Below are positions 1 to 7,173 of a stretch of 64,000 nt of DNA, in pieces. Position numbers and translations under genes: made by a program. Position 1 is the stretch's first letter; the number at the start of each line of letters is the position of its first letter. Under the pieces are notes generated by a model that worked only from the letters and a program-made list of their open reading frames with translations, was not told the DNA's origin and made no database searches. The DNA comes from an uncultured Prevotellaceae bacterium (GTDB lineage: Bacteria; Bacteroidota; Bacteroidia; Bacteroidales; Bacteroidaceae): the NCBI GenBank assembly GCA_947170495.1, contig CAMVUB010000001.1, positions 1 to 64,000 on the forward strand. The letters are read 5' to 3'.

Positions 1-273
1 TAAACAGATAACAGCAGATGATCTATTCAGAAAAGTGTAAATTGTCTCCGAGTATAATTTCATACTTTATCCAAGTATGAAGGTTAAAGATACTCAAAGG
101 CACTTATTTTTATGTGGATAGATAAGAATAAATGGAATAAATAGAGTAACCATTCCGATGAATCATTGTTCATGTGAACTTCAACTTGTTTTCGCAGTCG
201 CACAAGATTGCAAAAACTTGCTTAAAATGGAGTCGAACTCAAACCGATTGTTTTCGCATTGTTTTCGCAAAAC
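1..273. other. Gene-free left edge
   Basis: No convincing reading frame is present. The stretch is AT-rich and holds three copies of GTTTTCGCA (188-196, 250-258, 261-269) just before the tRNA-Met terminator. It could be the edge of an element integrated at the tRNA 3' end, but no integrase or second tRNA-end copy is visible, so this is only a possibility. Confidence 0.4.
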
Positions 274-314
274 AAAAATCAGCAACTTGAATTTCTTCTA
301 AGTTGCTGATTTTT
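274..314 (-). terminator. Rho-independent terminator of tRNA-Met
   Basis: The arms AAAAATCAGCAACTT and AAGTTGCTGATTTTT form a perfect stem of about 15 bp around a 10-nt loop. It lies immediately 3' of the minus-strand tRNA and ends in a T run on that strand. Confidence 0.85.
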
Positions 315-317
315 CAG

Positions 318-391
318 TGGACCAGCTAGGGCTTGAACCTAGGACCTCCAGATTATGAGTCTGTTGCTCTAACCAACTGAGCTACAAGTCC
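318..391 (-). tRNA. tRNA-Met (anticodon CAT)
   Basis: The minus strand folds as a 74-nt cloverleaf starting GGACTTGTAGCTC, with anticodon stem CAGA/TCTG around CTCATAA and T-arm CTAGG-TTCAAGC-CCTAG. The anticodon is CAT, so this is elongator Met or, if the C is modified to lysidine, Ile2; the sequence alone does not decide. The acceptor stem has one T-T mismatch. The 3' CCA is not encoded, as is usual in Bacteroidota. Confidence 0.9.
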
Positions 392-435
392 AGCGCATCG
401 GGCTTTTTCCGAGAGGAAAGCGGCCTTTGCGGCTG

Positions 436-443
436 CAAAAGTA
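436..443 (-). promoter_or_regulatory. -7 promoter element for tRNA-Met
   Basis: TACTTTTG on the minus strand fits the Bacteroides TAnnTTTG consensus and lies about 45 bp upstream of the tRNA. Confidence 0.6.
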
Positions 444-550
444 AGGATAATTTATGAGGTACGGTGTACAATGCACGTTTTTTTTCGTTTTTTTCATTCA
501 TTTTTTACTTTCCACGCTTTCTTTTAATGCTTTTTGAGCCGTCATTCTCA

Positions 551-571
551 CTTTTCACTTTTCACTTTCCA
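551..571. repeat. 7-bp tandem repeat (CTTTTCA x3)
   Basis: Two exact CTTTTCA units and one variant, CTTTCCA, lie directly upstream of the purU -7 box, where the -33 element would be expected. They belong to the heptamer repeat class seen throughout the window. Confidence 0.75.
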
Positions 572-591
572 TTTTTTATTTCTAAAATGCT

Positions 592-599
592 TATCTTTG
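592..599 (+). promoter_or_regulatory. -7 promoter element for purU
   Basis: TATCTTTG matches TAnnTTTG, about 50 bp upstream of the purU start. Confidence 0.65.
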
Positions 600-650
600 C
601 ACCCACAACGCTCCGGCGCTGCATAATATAACGAATAACCCATCAGAACA

Positions 651-1532
651 ATGACCCGCACAACCGACATAAAACGGACTGCCATCCTACTCCTTCACTG
701 CCCCGACCAGCCGGGCATCATCTCCGAGATTACCAAGTTCATCACCGACAATAAAGGTAATATCGTCTATCTCGACCAATATGTCGATCGTGAGGACGGC
801 ATGTTCTTCATGCGCATTGAATGGGAGCTGGAGCGCTTCCTCATCCCCAAGGACAAGATCAAGGAGTATCTTTCCACACTCTACGCGCAGCGCTACCAGA
901 TGACATTCAACCTGTATTTCTCCGACGAGCGTCCCCGCATGGCCATCTTCGTGAGCAAGATGAGCCACTGCCTCTACGACCTGTTGGCGCGCTACAAGGC
1001 TGGCGAGTGGGTTGTCGATATTCCCTGCATCATCAGCAACCATGAGGACCTGCGCTACGTAGCTGAACAGTTCGACATCCCCTACTATGTATGGAGCATC
1101 AACAAGGACCACTCCAACAAAGCCGAGGTGGAGGCCGCCGAGATGGAGCTGCTGCGCGAGAACCGCATCACGTTCATCGTGCTGGCACGCTATATGCAGA
1201 TTATCAGCGATGAGATGATTGCCGCCTACCCCCACCACATCATCAACATCCACCACTCCTTCCTGCCCGCCTTCGTGGGCGCCAAGCCCTACCATCAGGC
1301 ATGGGAGCGTGGCGTGAAGATCATCGGTGCCACCAGCCACTATGTGACTGCCGAGCTCGACGCTGGTCCCATCATCGACCAGGACGTAGCGCGCATCAGC
1401 CATAAGGACACCCCCGAGAGCCTCGCCCTCAAAGGCAAAGACCTCGAGAAAATCGTCCTCTCACGCGCCGTCACCAAGCACATCCAGCGCAAGATCCTCA
1501 CCTACAAAAATAAAACGATTATCTTTAGCTAA
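651..1532 (+). CDS. purU: Formyltetrahydrofolate deformylase
   Basis: Hydrolyses 10-formyl-tetrahydrofolate to formate and tetrahydrofolate, supplying formate and balancing the one-carbon pool in the cytosol. The first ~85 residues look like an ACT domain (HCPDQPGIISEI). The rest is a formyltransferase-type catalytic domain with the family motif IHHSFLPAFVGAKPYHQA, then TSHYVTAELDAGPIIDQD, which carry the catalytic His and Asp. At 293 aa it is close to the usual 280-290. It is a single-gene unit with its own TAnnTTTG promoter, and a terminator follows directly. The 3' end converges with the sulfhydrylase gene. The ORF on the opposite strand is a shadow. Confidence 0.95.
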   Translation: MTRTTDIKRTAILLLHCPDQPGIISEITKFITDNKGNIVYLDQYVDREDGMFFMRIEWELERFLIPKDKIKEYLSTLYAQRYQMTFNLYFSDERPRMAIFVSKMSHCLYDLLARYKAGEWVVDIPCIISNHEDLRYVAEQFDIPYYVWSINKDHSNKAEVEAAEMELLRENRITFIVLARYMQIISDEMIAAYPHHIINIHHSFLPAFVGAKPYHQAWERGVKIIGATSHYVTAELDAGPIIDQDVARISHKDTPESLALKGKDLEKIVLSRAVTKHIQRKILTYKNKTIIFS

Positions 1533-1537
1533 AAAGT

Positions 1538-1570
1538 AATGCCCACCGGTTTGGCGGGCATTTCTTTTTT
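1538..1570. terminator. Terminator between purU and metY
   Basis: AATGCCCACC and GGCGGGCATT pair with one mismatch around a 5-nt loop and are followed by TTCTTTTTT. It can serve both convergent genes, and its edge touches the metY stop codon. Confidence 0.8.
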
Positions 1571-2888
1571 ACATCTTGTTCATCGCCTGCTGGAGGTCGG
1601 CGATGATGTCCTCGACATTCTCAAGGCCTACGCTGAGGCGGATGAGATCGGGGGCGACGCCGGCTTCGCGCAGCTGCTCATCGGAGAGCTGACGGTGGGT
1701 GTGGCTGGCGGGATGGAGGACACAGGTGCGGGCATCGGCCACGTGGGTCACGATGCTCACGAAGTCCAGGTTATCCATGAACTTAATGGCATCCTCGCGC
1801 GTGCCCTTCAGACCGAAGGCGATGACGCCGCAGGAGCCGTTGGGCAGGTACTTCTGCGCCAGGGCGTAGTACTTGTTCGAGGGCAGACCGCAGTAGTTGA
1901 CCCACGCCACACGCGGGTTCTTCTCCAGCCACTCAGCCACGCGCTGGGCGTTCTCGCAGTGGCGCGGCATACGCAGGTGCAGCGTCTCCAAACCCAGGTT
2001 CAGCAGGAAGCAGTTCTGGGGGGCAGGGATGCTGCCCAGGTCGCGCATCAGCTGCGACACGAGCTTGGTGACATAGGCCTGCTTGCCGAAGGCCTTGGTG
2101 TAGGTGAGACCGTGGTAGCTCTCATCGGGGGTCGTGAGGCCAGGGTATTTGGGGGTTGAGGGTTGAGGGTTTATCGTTGAGGGATCGCCTAAGTGGGTGC
2201 AAGTTTCCCAATCGAAATTGCCGCTGTCGATGATGGCGCCGCCGACTTGTGTGGCGTGGCCGTCCATGTACTTGGTCGTGGAGTGTGTCACGATGTCGCA
2301 GCCCCACTCGAAGGGTCGGCAGTTGATGGGCGTGGCGAAGGTGTTATCCACGATGAGGGGCACACCGTGCTTATGGGCCATCTTGGCGAAGCGCTCGATG
2401 TCGAAGACGTTGCCGCCCGGGTTGGAGATGGTCTCGCCGAAGAAGCACTTCGTATTCGGACGGAAGGCGGCTTCGATGCGCGCATCGTCCCAGTCGGGAT
2501 CCACGAACGTGCACTCGATGCCCAGCTTCTTCATCGTGACACCGAAGAGGTTATAGGTGCCGCCATAGATGTTGTTCGAGGTGATGAAATGGTCACCAGC
2601 CTGGCAGATATTGAAGACAGCGTAGAAGTTGGCAGCCTGACCCGACGAGGTCAGCATGCAGCCCACACCGCCTTCGAGGGCGTTGATCTTAGCGGCCACA
2701 GCGTCGTTGGTGGGGTTGGCCAGACGTGTATAGAAATAACCTGACTCCTCGAGGTCGAAGAGCTTGGCCATCTGTTCGCTGGTGTCGTACTTGAACGTGG
2801 TGCTCTGGAAGATTGGCAGCTGCTGCGGCTCACCCTTGGTGGGATGCCAACCGCCATGAATGCAGAGCGTTTCGAGATTCTTTTTCAT
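1569..2888 (-). CDS. metY: O-acetylhomoserine sulfhydrylase (copy 1)
   Basis: PLP enzyme of the Cys/Met metabolism family. It replaces the acetyl group of O-acetylhomoserine with sulfide (or methanethiol) to give homocysteine (or methionine). The PLP lysine is about K206 in HSTTKYMDGHATQVGG. Upstream lie the substrate and cofactor motifs STTFKYDT and TSSGQAANF, and the C-terminus is typical (LIRLSVGLENVEDII). At 439 aa it is slightly long: residues about 236-246 (STINPQPSTP) come from a 7-bp repeat inserted in frame. A second paralog lies at 26.4 kb; this copy differs enough that the two may have different substrates or regulation. No clear TAnnTTTG box was found directly upstream. Confidence 0.9.
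   Translation of the reverse strand: MKKNLETLCIHGGWHPTKGEPQQLPIFQSTTFKYDTSEQMAKLFDLEESGYFYTRLANPTNDAVAAKINALEGGVGCMLTSSGQAANFYAVFNICQAGDHFITSNNIYGGTYNLFGVTMKKLGIECTFVDPDWDDARIEAAFRPNTKCFFGETISNPGGNVFDIERFAKMAHKHGVPLIVDNTFATPINCRPFEWGCDIVTHSTTKYMDGHATQVGGAIIDSGNFDWETCTHLGDPSTINPQPSTPKYPGLTTPDESYHGLTYTKAFGKQAYVTKLVSQLMRDLGSIPAPQNCFLLNLGLETLHLRMPRHCENAQRVAEWLEKNPRVAWVNYCGLPSNKYYALAQKYLPNGSCGVIAFGLKGTREDAIKFMDNLDFVSIVTHVADARTCVLHPASHTHRQLSDEQLREAGVAPDLIRLSVGLENVEDIIADLQQAMNKM
2153..2180. repeat. 7-bp tandem repeat inside metY
   Basis: GGGTTGA GGGTTGA GGGTTTA TCGTTGA are four in-phase heptamers, read in the gene as STINPQPSTP. The frame stays open, so the insertion is tolerated in what should be a surface loop. 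Confidence 0.8.
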
Positions 2889-2939
2889 ACTCTTTATTAT
2901 TATAGGGCTTATAAGGCTTATGGGGCCTATGGGAGCTTT

Positions 2940-2974
2940 AAAGAAGCAGCGGAAGCTTCCTGCGAAGCCTCCGC
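2940..2974 (-). terminator. Terminator of tRNA-Leu
   Basis: On the minus strand GCGGAGGCTTC pairs with GAAGCTTCCGC across loop GCAG (11 bp with one G-U pair). It lies just downstream of tRNA-Leu and ends in a weak T-rich tail. Confidence 0.7.
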
Positions 2975-2982
2975 CTTGCCTG

Positions 2983-3064
2983 TACCCAGAGCCGGGGTCG
3001 AACCGGCACGGGTTGCCCCACTGGTGTTTGAGACCAGCGCGTCTACCGATTCCGCCATCTGGGC
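2983..3064 (-). tRNA. tRNA-Leu (anticodon CAA)
   Basis: An 82-nt class II tRNA. GCCCAGATGGCGGAATCGG starts it; anticodon stem CTGGT/ACCAG encloses CTCAAAC (anticodon CAA); a long variable arm (TGGGGCAACCCGT) and T-arm GCCGG-TTCGACC-CCGGC follow. The acceptor stem ends TCTGGGT plus discriminator A. No CCA is encoded. Confidence 0.95.
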
Positions 3065-3078
3065 TTCAAAAGCGGGTG

Positions 3079-3086
3079 CAAAGGTA
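3079..3086 (-). promoter_or_regulatory. -7 promoter element for tRNA-Leu
   Basis: TACCTTTG on the minus strand, 15 bp upstream of the tRNA 5' end; divergent from the flippase promoter. Confidence 0.7.
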
Positions 3087-3159
3087 GTGCAAGTTGAGAG
3101 AACTACCAAATTTTGAAAGAAAAAAATGTGTTTTGTTTTGTCTGTCGATAGAAAATGAG

Positions 3160-3167
3160 TACCTTCG
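3160..3167 (+). promoter_or_regulatory. -7 promoter element for the flippase gene
   Basis: TACCTTCG is a one-base variant of TAnnTTTG. A TTTTG lies 19 bp upstream, which fits the Bacteroides -33 element and spacing. The box falls inside the longer ORF of the track, so it argues for the start at 3190. Confidence 0.6.
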
Positions 3168-3189
3168 CGGCGTAAAATGTGAACTTTTC

Positions 3190-4659
3190 ATGGCAAAACT
3201 GAATGGCTTGATGAAGGATACCGCCATCTATGGGCTCAGCAGCATCATAGGGCGCTTCCTCAACTATCTCCTCGTACCCCTCTACACCCACTACATGCCC
3301 AAGGAGTCGGGCGACTATGGCGTGAGCACCAATATCTATGCCTACACGGCATTGCTGCTGGTGCTGCTGACCTTTGGCATGGAGACGACGCTCTTCCGCT
3401 ATGCCAACGACAACCCCACCTCTGACAGCAACGGGCATTGGCCGGACACGGTGTTCACGACAGCCTTTGCCACCATCGGCACGCTGACGGCTCTCTTCCT
3501 GGCGCTGCTCTTCGGGTTCATCACCCCCATCGCCAGCTATCTGGGCTACGCAGAGCACCACGAGTACCTGCTGATGATGGGGGCCGTGGTGGCGATGGAT
3601 GCCTTGCAGGCAATCCCTTTCAGCTTTCTGCGTTTCCAGAAGCGCGCCATCAGGTTTGCCTCGCTCAAGCTGCTGTTCATCTTCCTGAACATCGGCCTTA
3701 ATCTACTCTATTTTGTGGTGCTGGGCAAGACGAGCGTGTTCTATGTCTTCTTCATCAACCTCCTGTGCACGGGCTTCATATCGCTGTGCTTTGTGCCGGA
3801 GCTGTTCAAGATCCACTGGCATTTCGACGGTGCCCTGCTCCGCCGCATGCTATCTTACTCATGGCCTATTCTCATCCTCGGCATCGCTGGCATCCTGAAC
3901 CAGGTGGCCGACAAGATCCTCTTCCCGCTCGTCTATCCCGATGAGGCACAGGCGAATGTGCAGTTGGGTATCTACGGCAGCTGTGTGAAGATAGCGATGA
4001 TTATGGCGATGATCACGCAGGCGTTCCGCTATGCCTACGAGCCCATCGTCTTCGCCAAAGCCAAGGATGCCGACAGCCGCGAGTACTATGCCGCAGCGAT
4101 GAAGTACTTCCTGATCTTCACACTTCTGGCCTTCCTCGGCGTGGTCGGCTATATGCCGATACTACAATATATAATAGGTGCCGGCTATCGCGAGGGCCTC
4201 GGCGTGGTGCCGATTGTGATGGCGGCTGAAATCATGATGGGCGTGTATTTCAACCTCTCGTTCTGGTACAAGCTCATCGACAAGACCATCTACGGCGCCA
4301 TCTTCTCCATCGTCGGCTGTGTCGTACTCGTGGCCGTGAACATCCTGTTCATCCCACAATACGGCTACTGGGCGTGCGCCTGGGGTGGTGTGGCAGGCTA
4401 CGGCACCGCCATGGTGCTGAGCTACATCATCGGTCAGCGGAAGAACCCCATCAACTACCCGATGAAGGATATCTGCATCTACGTGGTGCTCACCGTCGTG
4501 CTGTATGCAGCGATGGTGTATATAACAAAGGTAGCACCCGTGTGGGCACAGCTCATCGTCAACACACTCCTCATCTGCCTCTTCGTGGGGTATATCGTCA
4601 AGAAGGACTTGCCACTCAGCCACTTACCCGTTGTGGGGAAATACTTCAAACGTCACTAA
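3190..4659 (+). CDS. Polysaccharide flippase, MATE/Wzx superfamily
   Basis: An integral membrane protein of 489 aa with about 12-14 hydrophobic segments. The N-terminus, LMKDTAIYGLSSIIGRFLNY, and the segment YGVSTNIYAYTALLLVLLTFGMET are characteristic of Wzx-like exporters that flip lipid-linked saccharides across the inner membrane. The start at 3190 (MAKLNGLM) is preferred over 3094 because the likely promoter lies at 3160 and the extra N-terminal residues look non-native. mnmG follows after 12 bp and may be co-transcribed. No glycosyltransferases are nearby, so the substrate cannot be inferred. Confidence 0.85.
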   Translation: MAKLNGLMKDTAIYGLSSIIGRFLNYLLVPLYTHYMPKESGDYGVSTNIYAYTALLLVLLTFGMETTLFRYANDNPTSDSNGHWPDTVFTTAFATIGTLTALFLALLFGFITPIASYLGYAEHHEYLLMMGAVVAMDALQAIPFSFLRFQKRAIRFASLKLLFIFLNIGLNLLYFVVLGKTSVFYVFFINLLCTGFISLCFVPELFKIHWHFDGALLRRMLSYSWPILILGIAGILNQVADKILFPLVYPDEAQANVQLGIYGSCVKIAMIMAMITQAFRYAYEPIVFAKAKDADSREYYAAAMKYFLIFTLLAFLGVVGYMPILQYIIGAGYREGLGVVPIVMAAEIMMGVYFNLSFWYKLIDKTIYGAIFSIVGCVVLVAVNILFIPQYGYWACAWGGVAGYGTAMVLSYIIGQRKNPINYPMKDICIYVVLTVVLYAAMVYITKVAPVWAQLIVNTLLICLFVGYIVKKDLPLSHLPVVGKYFKRH

Positions 4660-4671
4660 GCCATTCGCCGC

Positions 4672-6576
4672 ATGCAAAGGAACTATGATGTCATCGTGAT
4701 AGGAGCCGGCCACGCAGGTTGCGAGGCGGCGCACGCCGCTGCGCGCATTGGCGCGCAGACGCTCCTGATCACCATGGACATGAATAAGATCGCGCAGATG
4801 TCCTGCAACCCCGCTGTCGGCGGTATTGCTAAGGGACAGATCGTCAGGGAGATAGACGCTCTCGGAGGTGCCATGGGACGCGTCACCGACGCCACCACCA
4901 TCCAGTTCCGCATGCTCAACCGCTCCAAGGGCCCCGCGATGTGGAGCCCCCGTGCGCAGTGCGACCGCGGCAAGTTCATCTGGGCGTGGCGCGAGGTGCT
5001 GGAGAACACCCCCAACCTGCACATCTGGCAGGACCAGGTGCGCAAATTACTTGTGGACTCCTCCCCTCGGGGAGGTCGGGAGGGGGCCGTAGCCACGGGG
5101 GTCGAGACCTACTTGGGCATGACCTTCACGGCCAAGAGCATCATCCTCACCGCAGGCACCTTCCTGAACGGTCTGATGCACATCGGGCGTGTGAAGCTGC
5201 CTGGCGGTCGCTGTGCCGAACCGCCCTCGTTGGAGCTGGCCGAGAGTATCGCCCAGCACGGCATCCGTGTGGCTCGCATGAAGACGGGCACCCCCGTCCG
5301 CATCGATGCCCGCAGCGTCGATTTCTCCCTCATGACCGAGCAGCCAGGAGACACAGAAGGTAGGAGGTTTTCCTTCATGTCTTGCAAAGGCGCTGTGGCG
5401 CCTTTGCAAGACATGAAGTGCTTCATCACCTATACCAACGAAGCCGTCCACGAGCGCCTGCGGGCTGGACTGCCTGACTCGCCCCTCTACAACGGCCAGA
5501 TACAGAGCATAGGCCCCCGCTATTGCCCTTCAATCGAGACCAAGTTGATGACCTTCCCCGACAAGGATCAGCACCAGCTGTTCTTAGAGCCGGAAGGCAC
5601 CAGCACCAATGAATACTACCTCAACGGCTTCTCATCCTCGCTGCCTATCAACGTACAGATAGAGGCATTGAAGCTGATTCCGGCCTTCCGCAACCTGGAG
5701 ATCTTCCGTCCGGGCTACGCCATCGAATATGACTTCTTCGACCCCACACAGCTGCACCACTCGCTGGAGTCACGCGTCATCAGCGGCCTCTATCTGGCCG
5801 GACAGGTCAACGGCACCACGGGCTACGAAGAAGCTGCCGGACAGGGTCTCGTGGCAGGCATCAACGCCGCCCGTCTTTGCACGGGCGAGGAACCGTTGGT
5901 GCTGAAGCGCGACGAAGCATATATCGGCGTGCTCATCGACGACCTCGTCTGCAAGGGTGTGGATGAACCCTACCGTATGTTCACCAGCCGTGCAGAGTAC
6001 CGCATCCTGCTGCGCCAGGACAACGCCGACGCCCGCCTCACAGAACTCGGACATCGCATGGGTGTCGCCACGACAGAACGTCTGCAGCACTACCAGAAGA
6101 AGCACGAAGAGGTGGAGCGCATCATCCGCTTTGCCGAGGACGAATCCATCAAGATGAATGAGATCAACGGCCTTCTGGAGCAGCTTGGCACTGCCCCTCT
6201 GACGCGCGGCTGCAAGCTGATGGAACTCTTAGGACGCCCGCAGCTGACCTTCGACAACCTCTCCCCTGCCCTACCCCGTCTGCAAGCGTTCATGGACACC
6301 CTCCACGACCGCCGCGAGGAGATCATCGAAGAGGCCGAAATCGAGATCAAATACAAAGGCTATATCCAACGCGAGATGGAACAGGCTGAGAAGATGCACC
6401 GCCTGGAGAACATCCGCATCCGTGGCCGCTTCGACTACGACACGCTCCAATCCATCTCCACGGAAGGGCGCCAGAAACTGGTCAAGCACGACCCCGAGAC
6501 TCTGGCTCAGGCCTCGCGCATCCCAGGTGTCTCGCCTTCGGACATCAATGTCCTGCTGGTGCTGCTCGGACGATAA
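4672..6576 (+). CDS. mnmG: tRNA uridine-34 carboxymethylaminomethyl synthesis enzyme
   Basis: With MnmE, this FAD/NADH enzyme installs the cmnm5 group on wobble U34 of several tRNAs. The FAD-binding motif is VIGAGHAGCEAA at the N-terminus. The family blocks CNPAVGGIAKGQIVREID, RMLNRSKGPA, TGTFLNGLMHIG and GYEEAAGQGLVAGINA are all present, with the helical C-terminal tRNA/MnmE region after about residue 540. Two palindromic insertions sit in frame: residues about 128-138 (SSPRGGREGA) and about 234-249 (SFMSCKGAVAPLQDMK), the second replacing a loop of normally different sequence. Length (634 aa) stays near normal. The parS-like site and apt lie downstream. Confidence 0.95.
   Translation: MQRNYDVIVIGAGHAGCEAAHAAARIGAQTLLITMDMNKIAQMSCNPAVGGIAKGQIVREIDALGGAMGRVTDATTIQFRMLNRSKGPAMWSPRAQCDRGKFIWAWREVLENTPNLHIWQDQVRKLLVDSSPRGGREGAVATGVETYLGMTFTAKSIILTAGTFLNGLMHIGRVKLPGGRCAEPPSLELAESIAQHGIRVARMKTGTPVRIDARSVDFSLMTEQPGDTEGRRFSFMSCKGAVAPLQDMKCFITYTNEAVHERLRAGLPDSPLYNGQIQSIGPRYCPSIETKLMTFPDKDQHQLFLEPEGTSTNEYYLNGFSSSLPINVQIEALKLIPAFRNLEIFRPGYAIEYDFFDPTQLHHSLESRVISGLYLAGQVNGTTGYEEAAGQGLVAGINAARLCTGEEPLVLKRDEAYIGVLIDDLVCKGVDEPYRMFTSRAEYRILLRQDNADARLTELGHRMGVATTERLQHYQKKHEEVERIIRFAEDESIKMNEINGLLEQLGTAPLTRGCKLMELLGRPQLTFDNLSPALPRLQAFMDTLHDRREEIIEEAEIEIKYKGYIQREMEQAEKMHRLENIRIRGRFDYDTLQSISTEGRQKLVKHDPETLAQASRIPGVSPSDINVLLVLLGR
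5060..5085. repeat. GC-rich palindrome inside mnmG
   Basis: Arms CCTCCCC/GGGGAGG (5060-5066 and 5069-5075), then TCGGGAGGGGG. Read as SSPRGGREGA. A member of the CCCCTCCC palindrome family in the reverse-type orientation. Confidence 0.75.
5373..5418. repeat. Perfect 21-bp inverted repeat inside mnmG
   Basis: Arms 5373-5393 and 5398-5418 are exact reverse complements (CTTCATGTCTTGCAAAGGCG...) around TGTG. The sequence is unrelated to the CCCCTCCC family. It is translated as FMSCKGAVAPLQDMK. No other copy was noticed in the window. Confidence 0.9.
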
Positions 6577-6587
6577 ACAACGTCTTT

Positions 6588-6603
6588 TGTTCCACGTGAA
6601 ACA
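6588..6603. promoter_or_regulatory. parS-like centromere site
   Basis: TGTTCCACGTGAAACA agrees with the widely conserved ParB target TGTTNCACGTGAAACA at every defined position. It lies in the 68-bp gap between mnmG and apt. ParB would load here for chromosome segregation, which places the window near the replication origin. parAB are not in the window. Confidence 0.8.
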
Positions 6604-6644
6604 TGCGTCAACTATTCAACTACAAACCATTTAAACAATAAGCA

Positions 6645-7172
6645 ATGAACCAACAACTCATCCTCGACAACCTTCGTTGTATTCCTGATTTCCCCAAGAA
6701 AGGAATTAACTTCCGCGATGTGACAACCCTGTACAAGAGTGCCGAGTGCATGCAAGAAATGACCGATGCTCTGTACGAGCTGTACAAAGATAAAGGTATC
6801 ACCAAGATTGTGGGTATCGAAAGCCGCGGCTTTGTAATGGCGTCGGCACTGGCCGTTCGTCTGGGGGCTGGTGTGGTGCTCGCCCGCAAGCCGGGAAAGC
6901 TACCCGCTACCGTCATCAAAGAGTCTTTCTCGAAGGAATATGGTGTAGATACCGTGGAGATGCATATCGATGCCATCGATGAGAACGACGTGGTCCTCAT
7001 CCACGACGACCTCCTCGCTACCGGCGGCACGGCAATGGCCACCTACAAACTCGTACAGCACTTCCACCCCAAGAAGACATACATCAACTTCATCATCGAA
7101 ATTACCGACGAAGGCTTACATGGCCGCGATGTATTTAAGGGTATAGACCTCACCACACTCGTCACCATTTAG
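6645..7172 (+). CDS. apt: Adenine phosphoribosyltransferase
   Basis: Salvages adenine with PRPP to AMP. The PRPP-binding signature is VVLIHDDLLATGGTAMA; IVGIESRGFVMASALA and the N-terminal IPDFPKKGINFRDVT are standard for the family. At 175 aa it is of normal length. uvrC starts 1 bp after its stop codon, so the two are almost certainly in one transcript. Confidence 0.95.
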   Translation: MNQQLILDNLRCIPDFPKKGINFRDVTTLYKSAECMQEMTDALYELYKDKGITKIVGIESRGFVMASALAVRLGAGVVLARKPGKLPATVIKESFSKEYGVDTVEMHIDAIDENDVVLIHDDLLATGGTAMATYKLVQHFHPKKTYINFIIEITDEGLHGRDVFKGIDLTTLVTI

Positions 7173-7173
7173 C

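Noticed and set aside
1-270. Attachment site or integrase remnant at the tRNA-Met
   Set aside because: No integrase, no duplicated tRNA end and no second boundary visible in the window; only the GTTTTCGCA repeats hint at it.
687-1403. 238-aa ORF opposite purU
   Set aside because: Mirror frame of a strongly conserved gene; composition (Val, Asp, Gly, His-rich) is typical of antisense shadows.
5343-5363. Frameshift in mnmG near the hairpin
   Set aside because: The frame is continuous and conserved residues resume at CFITYTNEAVHERL, so this is an insertion or replacement, not a frameshift.
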